From positions 62,001 through 126,000 of the forward strand of contig JAFDXJ010000036.1 in assembly GCA_018268015.1 (NCBI GenBank): a stretch of DNA of 64,000 nt. Reading direction: 5' to 3'. Both the position numbers and the translations under genes were made by a program. The notes under the pieces were generated by a model that saw only the letters and a program-made list of their open reading frames with translations, was not told the DNA's origin and made no database searches. Each line of letters opens with the position of its first letter. Positions within the stretch are counted from its first letter, which is position 1. Origin of the DNA: Bacteroidota bacterium. GTDB lineage: Bacteria; Bacteroidota; Bacteroidia; Chitinophagales; Chitinophagaceae. Of the stretch, positions 18,562-26,427 are shown piece by piece.

Positions 18562-18736
18562 TTCTCTTAATAAACGCCATATATGTTGAATTATTTAAAA
18601 AAGGATTTTCTACTTATCATGAAAAAAAAATAGAAATAAATAATGCAAGATATTTCTAGAGAAAATTCCGGTAACCTTTTCCTTATCTATAGAGAAAAAA
18701 GGAAAGCAAAAGTAATCAGTATCGTTTTTCAACCCA

Positions 18737-19291
18737 TTAATTGAGTATCGGATCAATAGGGTAATGAATCAGCTGAGTATAGTCTCCTCCTTTTTCTTTT
18801 AATGCATCGCTCCAGGTATTTTCTGCCTTTGAATTAAAGAGGATTGAGGCCGTTGCATCTACAGTAATCCAGCTTTTCAGTTCCATTTCCTGTTCCAATT
18901 GTCCTACACTCCAACCACTGTAACCTAAAAAAAATTTAATACGATTTTCCTTCAATAAACCACATTTTATTTTTTCAAATGCTTCATTTAAATCCCCTCC
19001 CCAAAATACTCCCGGAAAAATTTCTTTACCACCAATAGAAGCCTCTTTGCATTGATGCACAAAAAATAAAAGATCCTTTTGTACAGGACCTCCAATAAAG
19101 ACAGGGAAGTCATACCCAATCATAGCGCTCATTAATTCTCCGAGAGTCAGCTCGCAGGGCATATTCAATACAAATCCCATTGAACCAAGAGAACTGGAAT
19201 ATTCACTGAGTAATACCACTGTTCGTTGGAAATTAGGATCGCTAAGAAAAGGGTCTGCAATAAGGAATTGACCAGAATGTAAATCCGTCAT
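18737..19291 (-). CDS. YqgE/AlgH family protein
   Basis: Widespread cytoplasmic protein family (UPF0301) of unsettled function. The 184 residues have the expected motifs: GQFLIADPFLSDPNFQRTVVLL (7-28), GSMGFVLNMP (36-45), PVFIGGPVQKDLLFFVHQ (about 62-79) and FLGYSGWSVGQLEQEM (about 119-134). Length is normal. It is transcribed away from the sensor kinase gene at 19486 and ends toward the barrel gene. No operon partner is evident. Confidence 0.92.
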   Translation of the reverse strand: MTDLHSGQFLIADPFLSDPNFQRTVVLLSEYSSSLGSMGFVLNMPCELTLGELMSAMIGYDFPVFIGGPVQKDLLFFVHQCKEASIGGKEIFPGVFWGGDLNEAFEKIKCGLLKENRIKFFLGYSGWSVGQLEQEMELKSWITVDATASILFNSKAENTWSDALKEKGGDYTQLIHYPIDPILN

Positions 19292-19485
19292 TGAAATTCT
19301 TTTGACCTAAAATTAAATAAAACCAATTGGAAATCTCGTTAATTTGCTGATAAAGGATAACGAATCTTCATGACTTTCAAATCAACTATTTATTTTGCAT
19401 CATTGAAATGCTTTTTATTTTATCCATTTATCAGCCGGTTGATTACCTGACGGGAATAAGAAGGGCCTGTTGAAACTGAAAAAAA

Positions 19486-20856
19486 ATGAAAAAAAATTTT
19501 ATTGCTATTATTATTTTAATACTGCTTTCTCTTTTCGGCATTATATTAATCCAGGTACAATGGCTTTCAAACTTATTACTCGTTCAGGAAGAAAGTATCT
19601 ACAATAAAATTGAAAGAGCCTCTTATGTTGTCACCAGTGATTTAAGTAAGCAGGTTTCAACTATGCCATCATTGCACCTAAAAGGCCAGTCCAACTTACC
19701 GGTTATGCCTGATCATTTTTCCTTTGTAATTCCGCAGGATAAAATGATTGCCGATTATTATACTTCTGCAGAAATTCACAATAAAATCCGTAAGGCATTT
19801 AATAAAGAAAAACTGGATAACCTGGAATTTGAATTTGCGATTGCAAACAGGTACGACCAGTTTGGTACCATCGAGATGCAATCACAGAATTTTCTAAAAA
19901 AATTATTCGATTCTACGCATTCCCGCAGAATTGAAATGCCTATCCTACCGGATAACTCGGAAAGTATGGAAGGTTTATCGGCTTATGAACATTTGATCCT
20001 GGTCATTCCGGATTTTAAAACACAGGTCTGGAAAGCGCTGGCCTGGATGATTATTGGCGCCATTTTGTTTACTCTAGTCGTATTAACAGCCTTTTATCTA
20101 ACTGTAAGAACGCTCATACAACAAAGAAAACTGAGCGCCATTAAAAGTGATTTTATCAATAATATGACGCATGAATTAAAAACGCCTCTGGCAACCATTT
20201 CTCTCGCTGTGGATGCATTACGTAATGAAAAAGTGATGGGGAATGCGGAAAAATCTACCTACTTCAGCGGCATTATTAAGGAGGAAAATAAACGGATGAA
20301 TAAACATGTTGAAACGATTCTTCAAGCCGGATTGATGGACAGACAGGATATCCGAATGAGTATGGAATTGAAATCAGCACATCAATTGATTCGTGATGTA
20401 TTATCAAACTATGAATTGCAATTAACAGGACGTAATGCCACAGTTGATGTTTTCCTCAATGCTAAAAATGACCGGATTAATGCGGATGAAGTTCATTTCT
20501 CAAACCTCGTATCCAACCTGGTGGATAATGCAATCAAATATTCAAAAGATAATATACCCTTACATTTAAAGATTACCACACATTCCACAACAAAAAATTT
20601 AGTCATCCAGTTTGAAGATAATGGTATTGGTATGTCAAAAGAAACTTCCAAAAGGATTTTTGAAAAATTCTTTCGTGCTACTACCGGTAATGTTCATAAT
20701 GTCAAAGGTTTTGGATTGGGAATGAGTTATGTAAAAACCATTATAGATGCCCATAAAGGTCGCATCAAAGTTGATAGTGTCTTAGGAAAAGGAAGTACAT
20801 TCATTATAGATTTGCCATTGGGAAATGTAAATCAAAACAAAGATGAATCCTGGTAA
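19486..20856 (+). CDS. Membrane sensor histidine kinase
   Basis: A 456-residue two-component kinase. Topology: transmembrane helix at about 5-25, a periplasmic sensing part of about 155 residues with no recognised fold, a second helix at about 183-205, then the dimerisation/phosphotransfer domain with MTHELKTPLATIS (His229 phosphorylated) and an ATPase domain with N, G1 and G2 boxes (NLVDNAIKYS, FEDNGIGMS, GFGLGMSYVKTI). No response regulator gene adjoins it, so its partner is elsewhere. Its stop codon is directly followed by that of the convergent queA gene (20856/20857). Confidence 0.92.
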   Translation: MKKNFIAIIILILLSLFGIILIQVQWLSNLLLVQEESIYNKIERASYVVTSDLSKQVSTMPSLHLKGQSNLPVMPDHFSFVIPQDKMIADYYTSAEIHNKIRKAFNKEKLDNLEFEFAIANRYDQFGTIEMQSQNFLKKLFDSTHSRRIEMPILPDNSESMEGLSAYEHLILVIPDFKTQVWKALAWMIIGAILFTLVVLTAFYLTVRTLIQQRKLSAIKSDFINNMTHELKTPLATISLAVDALRNEKVMGNAEKSTYFSGIIKEENKRMNKHVETILQAGLMDRQDIRMSMELKSAHQLIRDVLSNYELQLTGRNATVDVFLNAKNDRINADEVHFSNLVSNLVDNAIKYSKDNIPLHLKITTHSTTKNLVIQFEDNGIGMSKETSKRIFEKFFRATTGNVHNVKGFGLGMSYVKTIIDAHKGRIKVDSVLGKGSTFIIDLPLGNVNQNKDESW

Positions 20857-22098
20857 TTATTCATCTTTATATGTATTACTATATAACAAACAACTATCTC
20901 CATAACTGAGAAACCTAAAATCATTTTTTAATGCATAATCGTACACCATTCTCCATTTTTCTCCAATAAAAGCAGCTACCAGTAACAAGAGTGTGGATCC
21001 CGGTTGATGAAAATTTGTGATCAATGCATTCACCACTCTAAATGAATAACCTGGTGCAATGATGATTTTAGTACTCCCATACAAAGTATCCATTTTATTT
21101 GCCTGCATCCAGTTTTTCAAAGCATTCAATGAGGCATTTGTATTCATTTCCTCTCCCTGTTTTTCATAAGGTTCCCACTGTCCAGTTGCAAGATCAGAAA
21201 CAGATATCGAAGGGTTAGCCTTGACTTTCAATCCCATCCAGTATAGACTTTCAAGTACTCTTAAAGTAGTTGTGCCTACTGCAATCACTTTTCCTTCTAG
21301 CTGCATCAAGGTATCCAGAACAGCAATTTTAACTTCAAAAACTTCTGAGTGCATATCATGATCCTGCATGGTCTCCGTTTTCACCGGCAGAAAAGTTCCT
21401 GCACCAACATGTAAAGTGAGAAATGATTTTTCAATATTTTTAATCGTTAAACGATCAAATACATTTTGCGTAAAATGAAGCCCGGCTGTTGGTGCTGCTA
21501 CTGAACCTTTTATTGCAGCATAAGTCGTTTGATATCTTTCTTCATCCGATTTGCTCAATGCTCTTTTAATGTAAGGAGGTAAAGGAATCTCTCCAAATAT
21601 TTTAAGCATTTCATCAAAACTATATTGATCATTTTCCCAACTAAATTGAATGACTACATGATCTTCTTTTTTTTCAATTTTTTCAGCAGTCAGGGAAATG
21701 GGATAACCCTCGAAGAAGATCGTTTTTTTAAGAGGTTCATGCTTCCATTTTTTTGCACCTCCAATAAGACATTTCCACTTCACTTTATTTTTTTGATGAA
21801 AGGCCAACTCCATATGATTTTCAAATTGCCTTAGTGGGCCAAGGCAAAATATTTCTATTTCCTTTCCTCCTGGAATTTCAAAATGTAAGCGGGCAGGAAC
21901 TACACTGGTATTATTAAAAAATAACCTGCTTCCTCCTTGAATAAAATCAGGAATATTTTTAAAGATATTCTGTTGAATAAGATGCTGCCTGAAAATAAGC
22001 AGCTTACTTTCATCTCTTTGTGCCGAAGGAAAAAGGGCTATTTTCTCTTCAGGTAGATGATATGTAAAGTTTTTTATAGAAAGTTTACCGGGATGCAT
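20857..22098 (-). CDS. queA: tRNA queuosine S-adenosylmethionine ribosyltransferase-isomerase
   Basis: Transfers and isomerises the ribosyl group of SAM onto preQ1 in tRNA, making epoxyqueuosine at wobble position 34. The 413-residue protein carries FTYHLPEEKIALFP at the N-terminus, RLFFNNTSVVPARL, IPLPPYIKR, QTTYAAIKGSVAAPTAGLHFT, LTLHVGAGTFLPVK and the C-terminal ITNFHQPGSTLLLLVAAF. The ATG at 22098 was chosen because homologous sequence begins right there; the open frame extends 38 codons further through unrelated sequence that includes an inverted repeat. About 60 residues longer than the E. coli enzyme. Confidence 0.94.
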   Translation of the reverse strand: MHPGKLSIKNFTYHLPEEKIALFPSAQRDESKLLIFRQHLIQQNIFKNIPDFIQGGSRLFFNNTSVVPARLHFEIPGGKEIEIFCLGPLRQFENHMELAFHQKNKVKWKCLIGGAKKWKHEPLKKTIFFEGYPISLTAEKIEKKEDHVVIQFSWENDQYSFDEMLKIFGEIPLPPYIKRALSKSDEERYQTTYAAIKGSVAAPTAGLHFTQNVFDRLTIKNIEKSFLTLHVGAGTFLPVKTETMQDHDMHSEVFEVKIAVLDTLMQLEGKVIAVGTTTLRVLESLYWMGLKVKANPSISVSDLATGQWEPYEKQGEEMNTNASLNALKNWMQANKMDTLYGSTKIIIAPGYSFRVVNALITNFHQPGSTLLLLVAAFIGEKWRMVYDYALKNDFRFLSYGDSCLLYSNTYKDE

Positions 22099-22140
22099 AA
22101 AATCAAACGTACATGAAAATTTTAATCTGCAAAGTGAAGA

Positions 22141-22165
22141 TCTTTTCAAGAAATTTTTGAAAAGA
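22141..22165. repeat. Perfect inverted repeat upstream of queA
   Basis: TCTTTTCAA (22141-22149) and TTGAAAAGA (22157-22165) are perfect complements with a 7-nt loop, 43-67 bp upstream of the queA start. Could be an operator or a leader hairpin. Confidence 0.45.
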
Positions 22166-22242
22166 ATCTTTGGGAATGAATCCATTTTATTTTGGATGTT
22201 ATATCCTTTCAAAAAAATATTCCTTTTTCAATATAATCGGGT

Positions 22243-22352
22243 TTATCCACGCTTTTTGCACAGATATTCACAGGTTATACAGCAAATAAATCAAGAAAGT
22301 TTACAGGAGTCAATACAGGATTGAATTACAAAGGATTTTCCGCTGTGGAAAA
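22243..22352. other. Cluster of DnaA-box-like 9-mers
   Basis: Compared with TTATNCACA: TTATCCACG (22243-22251, 8/9), ATATTCACA (22264-22272, 8/9), TTATACAGC (22275-22283, 7/9) and, on the minus strand, TTTTCCACA (22344-22352, 8/9). They sit beside an AT-rich stretch (about 22201-22240) in the 346-bp intergenic region between divergent queA and mraZ. Confidence 0.4.
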
Positions 22353-22377
22353 ATAGAAAAAGAAAATTTTGCTATTT

Positions 22378-22405
22378 AAGTGGGAAAAAGTGTTAATTTG
22401 TGTCA
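22378..22405 (+). promoter_or_regulatory. Likely MraZ operator (10-bp-phased GTG repeats)
   Basis: GTG recurs at 22380, 22390 and 22400 in contexts AAGTGGGAA, AAGTGTTAA and TTGTGTCAT, an exact 10-bp spacing. Known MraZ sites upstream of mraZ are phased short direct repeats (TGGGN in E. coli, AAAGTG-type in mycoplasmas). They lie 43-65 bp before the mraZ ATG. Confidence 0.7.
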
Positions 22406-22444
22406 TTATTTGTAAAATGTTTATTTTTATCACAAAATGAACCT

Positions 22445-22906
22445 ATGTTTTTAGGCGAATACGAGGCTACTATTGATTCAAAAAGCAGGTTTTTGCTTCC
22501 GGCAGGATTAAAGAAACAACTTCCTGAAGGAGACAATACGTTTGTCATAAGCCGCGGTTTTGAAAAATGCCTCAACATATATCCGCAAAAAACATGGTTA
22601 GTCATTATGGATCGCATTAGCAAATTAAATGATTTCGATCCAAAAGTGAGGCAATTTAAATTATTGTTTCTGGGGGGCGCTACAGAAGTTGAGTTAGATA
22701 GTGCAGGCCGTATGTTGTTACCTCCATCACTCAAAGAATTTGCAGGCCTGGATAAATCCATCATCCTGGCTTCTGATGTAGATAAAATAAATATTTGGGA
22801 TGCAGATAAATACAAACAGTTCTTTGAAGACTTTTCACCTGAGGATTTTAGTAAGCTGGCTTCCGAAGTGATGGCAGAGCCCGTAAAAGAGTTGGAAAAA
22901 AAATGA
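22445..22906 (+). CDS. mraZ: Transcriptional regulator MraZ
   Basis: DNA-binding regulator of the dcw cluster and its first gene. The 153 residues comprise two SpoVT/AbrB-like repeats: FLGEYEATIDSKSRFLLPAGLKKQL (about 2-26) and GATEVELDSAGRMLLPPSLKEFAGL (about 76-100), each with the DxKGR-like loop (DSKSR, DSAGR). The ATG at 22445 starts exactly at the conserved MFLGEYE; the frame is open upstream to 22400 but that would run into the operator repeats. rsmH follows after 23 bp. It most likely represses its own operon through the GTG repeats. Confidence 0.95.
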   Translation: MFLGEYEATIDSKSRFLLPAGLKKQLPEGDNTFVISRGFEKCLNIYPQKTWLVIMDRISKLNDFDPKVRQFKLLFLGGATEVELDSAGRMLLPPSLKEFAGLDKSIILASDVDKINIWDADKYKQFFEDFSPEDFSKLASEVMAEPVKELEKK

Positions 22907-22929
22907 TGTGAAACTTTTAAATAAGCGGT

Positions 22930-23850
22930 ATGGCGGCACATTTATCTGGTTCTTCTTTCCATACACCGGTTTTATACAAAGAATCACTCCATTTTTTAAA
23001 TATCCGGCCCAATGGAATATATGTGGATTGCACCTATGGCGGCGGTGGGCATAGCCATGGAATACTAACTGAATTAGGAAACCAAGGAAAGCTGATCGCT
23101 TTTGACCAGGATAAAGATGTTCAAAAAAACCTGCCACTGGACCCACGCTTTAAATTTATTCCGGAAAATTTCAGGCATATACAGCGTTTCCTACGGCTAC
23201 ATGATGTTATTCCGGTAGATGGAATCCTCGCCGATCTGGGTGTAAGCAGTCACCAGTTCGATACGGGTGAAAGAGGATTTTCTACCAGGTTTAACGGGCC
23301 TTTGGATATGCGTATGAATATTTCTCAATCAAAGACAGCCGCTGATATTTTATTGGACTTTGATAAAAAAGAATTGCAGCAAATGTTTGAGAAATATGGT
23401 GAAGTTTCCAATGCAAAAACTTTAGCTGAGCATATTGTCAAAAACAGACAGGCTTCCCGCTTAAAAACAATTGATGCATTTAAAGCGCTATTGCAGCCCA
23501 TCGTATTGGGTAATCCCAATAAATACCTGGCACAGGTCTTCCAGGCATTGCGGATAGAAGTCAATGATGAATTGGGCGCATTGAAAGTTATGCTGGAACA
23601 ATTACCCGGCATCATGAAAAAGGGCGCTCGTTGTGTGATCATCAGTTTTCACTCAATGGAAGACAGGTTGGTAAAAGATTTTTTTAAAAATGCCGGGAAA
23701 GATATAGAAAAGGAAAATCCATTTTCCAGGGAAAAGCAAGAAACAGTTTTTGAACTGATAACAAAAAAGCCGGTGATGGCATCCGGAGAAGAAATAAAAA
23801 TGAATCCGCGCAGCCGAAGTGCAAAACTCCGTGTTGCAGAAAAAAATTAA
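22930..23850 (+). CDS. rsmH: 16S rRNA (cytosine1402-N4)-methyltransferase
   Basis: SAM-dependent methylation of C1402 in the ribosomal P site. The 306-residue protein has HTPVLYKESLHFL, the SAM motif YVDCTYGGGGHSHGIL (about 31-46), AFDQDKD, GILADLGVSSHQFDTGERGFSTR (about 97-119), and near the C-terminus RCVIISFHSMEDRLVKDFFK and NPRSRSAKLRVAEK, all diagnostic. It is the second gene of the dcw cluster, with ftsL 12 bp downstream. Confidence 0.96.
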   Translation: MAAHLSGSSFHTPVLYKESLHFLNIRPNGIYVDCTYGGGGHSHGILTELGNQGKLIAFDQDKDVQKNLPLDPRFKFIPENFRHIQRFLRLHDVIPVDGILADLGVSSHQFDTGERGFSTRFNGPLDMRMNISQSKTAADILLDFDKKELQQMFEKYGEVSNAKTLAEHIVKNRQASRLKTIDAFKALLQPIVLGNPNKYLAQVFQALRIEVNDELGALKVMLEQLPGIMKKGARCVIISFHSMEDRLVKDFFKNAGKDIEKENPFSREKQETVFELITKKPVMASGEEIKMNPRSRSAKLRVAEKN

Positions 23851-23862
23851 TTGTCATAAAAA

Positions 23863-24228
23863 ATGGCTATACAGAATACAAAGGAAATCAAAGGCAAAAC
23901 AAAAGACATGAAACAAAATCCGCTGAAAAGCTTGATTAGTTATACATGGATTCTGAAAAATATGCCTTTCTTTCTATTCCTCACATTATTGGCCGTCTTA
24001 TATATAGCTAATGGCCATGCAGCAGACAATACCATCCGGGATATTAATAAAACAGCAGAAGATTTAAAGGAATTACAATATGAATATAAAAGCTTAAAGA
24101 GTCGGGAAATTTTTCAAAGCAGGGAAGATCAGTTAGTTCAATCAGCTCTGCCACTGGGTCTTAAAATATCTGATGAAGCACCGATGCATATTAAAATGAT
24201 AAAACAAGATGATGTAAAAAACAGATAG
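23863..24228 (+). CDS. ftsL: FtsL-like cell division protein
   Basis: A 121-residue bitopic inner-membrane protein placed between rsmH and ftsI, the usual position of ftsL. It has a basic cytoplasmic N-terminus (1-30), one transmembrane helix (about 35-52, MPFFLFLTLLAVLYIANG), and a periplasmic coiled-coil segment (about 56-85, INKTAEDLKELQYEYKSLKSREI) followed by a short polar tail. FtsL proteins scaffold the FtsQ-FtsL-FtsB complex that activates FtsWI. FtsL is poorly conserved in sequence, so the name rests mainly on topology and position. Confidence 0.85.
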   Translation: MAIQNTKEIKGKTKDMKQNPLKSLISYTWILKNMPFFLFLTLLAVLYIANGHAADNTIRDINKTAEDLKELQYEYKSLKSREIFQSREDQLVQSALPLGLKISDEAPMHIKMIKQDDVKNR

Positions 24229-24265
24229 GAAAACCGGGATATATTAACTTATGAAAATCCACTTT

Positions 24266-24294
24266 AAAGGTTGCTAACCTTTTTAAAATTTTTT
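24266..24294 (+). terminator. Hairpin with T-rich tail between ftsL and ftsI
   Basis: AAAGGTT (24266-24272) and AACCTTT (24276-24282) form a perfect 7-bp stem with a 3-nt loop, followed by TTAAAATTTTTT. It ends about 13 bp before the TTG start of ftsI and could be an attenuator or a partial terminator inside the operon. Confidence 0.45.
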
Positions 24295-24306
24295 AATCCA
24301 TAGAAA

Positions 24307-26421
24307 TTGGACGTAAAGAAAGACATATTATGGCGCGTTTATGTATCATTTATTGTATTGATAGGCATAGGTATCGCTATTTTCTCTAAAGCATTTACCA
24401 TACAACAGGTAGAAGGTAGTCATTGGAGAAGTATGAGTGATAGTCTCCACGAAAAAATTCAATCTATTGAAGCTGATCGTGGCACCATCTATAGCGCTGA
24501 TGGGCAAATGCTCAGTACCAGTGTGCCCCAGTTTAATATTTATGTTGACTTTGGAGCAGAAGGCCTGAGAGAGGATGATGGTAAAAGGTTTAAAGAGAAC
24601 CTGGATTCATTAAGTTATGGCTTGTCAAATTTATTCAAAGACAAAAGCCAGGAAGAATACAAACGCATTTTACAAAAGGGATATCAATCAAAAAAAAGAT
24701 ATTTTTTACTTGAACAAAAAGTAAGTTTTGAAGATTACAAGGAGTTAAAACAATTACCCCTGGTACGCCTGGGAAGAAATAAGAGTGGTTTTATTGCGGA
24801 GACAAAAAATATTCGCCTGAACCCTTATCAGTTATTGGCTTTTAGAACCATTGGCCTGGAACGTCAAAATGCACAAAAGATTGGCCTGGAAAAAGCGTAT
24901 GACAGTATTCTTCAAGGTACGCAGGGCAGGCGCCTGGTACGCTATATTGCAGGCGGAGTAGCCATTCCGGTAGATGAAGATTTTCAGATAGAACCTGAAA
25001 ACGGGAAAGACATTACTACAACTATTGATACACATATCCAGGAAATTGCAGAAGATGCCTTAATGAAAATGATGGTATCCAGTGAATCAGTGAATGGTTG
25101 TGCTATTGTTATGGATGTTAAAACGGGCGCTATTAAAGCAATTGCCAATTTGGGCAGGCGACCGGATGGAAGTTATTGGGAGGATTATAATTATGCCATG
25201 CGTACAACAGAACCCGGATCTACCATTAAGCTGGCTACTTTACTGGCCGTACTAAGCGAAGGCAAAACAACACTGAAAGACCCGGTAGAAATAGGTTCTA
25301 CTGGTAGCGCTTTTGTAGGGGTACGTTTGGTTAATGATGCAGAGCGGGCTCCCAAGCCGATACTCACCGTAGAAGAATGTTTTGCGCACAGCTCAAATAT
25401 TGGCATGAGCAAAATTGCTTATAAAACATTTGCAACACAACCTCATAAATTCCTGGATTATCTACACAAATTTCATTTAGACACCATCACCGGAATTGAT
25501 TTACCCGGAGAGGAAATGCCCCTTTTGCCAAAAATGTCCAAATCCAATGAAGGCCTTCATGCAATGGTTACCATGAGTTTTGGCTATGCCATACAAGTTA
25601 GCCCCTTGCAAACGCTGACCCTGTACAATGCCGTTGCAAATAATGGCAAAATGATGCAGCCTTATCTTGTAGATGCAATTACTAATGATGGTTTACCGGT
25701 GAGAAAGTTTTTGCCCGTTACGATTGCTGAAAATATTGCCAATCCCACTGTCATCAAAGCCGCCCAGGAGTCAATGCATGATGTAACTATTGAAGGCACA
25801 GCAAAAAATGTCTTTAAAAATACCACTTATCCCGTAGCAGGGAAAACCGGTACGGCTCATGTTGCTGATGGTAAATATGGCTATAATGATGGTGTTTACC
25901 AGGCTTCCTTTGTTGGCTATTTCCCTTATGATAATCCTCAATACTCTTGCATAGTTGTTATCAAAACCAAACCTTATGCACCATTGCATTATGGAGGTCA
26001 ATTAGCTGCTCCTGTTTTCAAAGAAATTTCCGACAGGCTTTATACCATGAAAATAAGACAAGGAAGCAATTATGCATTTACCCATATCAATGATAGTAAT
26101 AACTATCAATATGCAGGGCAAAAAAATGACCTAAAAATAATTATGCAACAGTTACGCATTCCATATAAAGATTCTACCCATTCATTCGGTTCCTGGAGTG
26201 TCATGCAGAAATCCATGAATGGTCCGATCTTATATGCGGGTAAAGCATCCAATACCATGATGCCGGATCTAAAAGGTCTGGGATTAAAGGATGCCCTTTT
26301 CTTGTGTGAAAACGCCGGCTTAAAAGTAAATATAAAGGGACGTGGGAAAGTGGTTGCACAATCTTTGGCATCAGGAAATCAAATTATTAAAGGACAAATT
26401 ATAGATATTTTTTTGAATTAA
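24307..26421 (+). CDS. ftsI: Septal peptidoglycan transpeptidase FtsI (PBP3-like)
   Basis: Cross-links septal peptidoglycan with FtsW. The 704-residue protein has one N-terminal transmembrane helix (about 11-30), a dimerisation/pedestal region beginning DRGTIYSADGQMLS, then the transpeptidase with STIK (Ser305 nucleophile, Lys308), SSN (362-364) and KTG (513-515). A single PASTA domain closes the protein (about 640-704, MPDLKGLGLKDAL...). The start codon is TTG at 24307: a stop lies two codons upstream and no ATG is found before the membrane helix. The hairpin just upstream may affect its translation. Confidence 0.94.
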   Translation: MDVKKDILWRVYVSFIVLIGIGIAIFSKAFTIQQVEGSHWRSMSDSLHEKIQSIEADRGTIYSADGQMLSTSVPQFNIYVDFGAEGLREDDGKRFKENLDSLSYGLSNLFKDKSQEEYKRILQKGYQSKKRYFLLEQKVSFEDYKELKQLPLVRLGRNKSGFIAETKNIRLNPYQLLAFRTIGLERQNAQKIGLEKAYDSILQGTQGRRLVRYIAGGVAIPVDEDFQIEPENGKDITTTIDTHIQEIAEDALMKMMVSSESVNGCAIVMDVKTGAIKAIANLGRRPDGSYWEDYNYAMRTTEPGSTIKLATLLAVLSEGKTTLKDPVEIGSTGSAFVGVRLVNDAERAPKPILTVEECFAHSSNIGMSKIAYKTFATQPHKFLDYLHKFHLDTITGIDLPGEEMPLLPKMSKSNEGLHAMVTMSFGYAIQVSPLQTLTLYNAVANNGKMMQPYLVDAITNDGLPVRKFLPVTIAENIANPTVIKAAQESMHDVTIEGTAKNVFKNTTYPVAGKTGTAHVADGKYGYNDGVYQASFVGYFPYDNPQYSCIVVIKTKPYAPLHYGGQLAAPVFKEISDRLYTMKIRQGSNYAFTHINDSNNYQYAGQKNDLKIIMQQLRIPYKDSTHSFGSWSVMQKSMNGPILYAGKASNTMMPDLKGLGLKDALFLCENAGLKVNIKGRGKVVAQSLASGNQIIKGQIIDIFLN

Positions 26422-26427
26422 AAGAGC

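Noticed and set aside
18676-18706. Weak hairpin CTTTTCCTT...AAGGAAAG between the barrel gene and yqgE
   Set aside because: Imperfect, AT-rich and without a clear T run; not strong enough to call a terminator.
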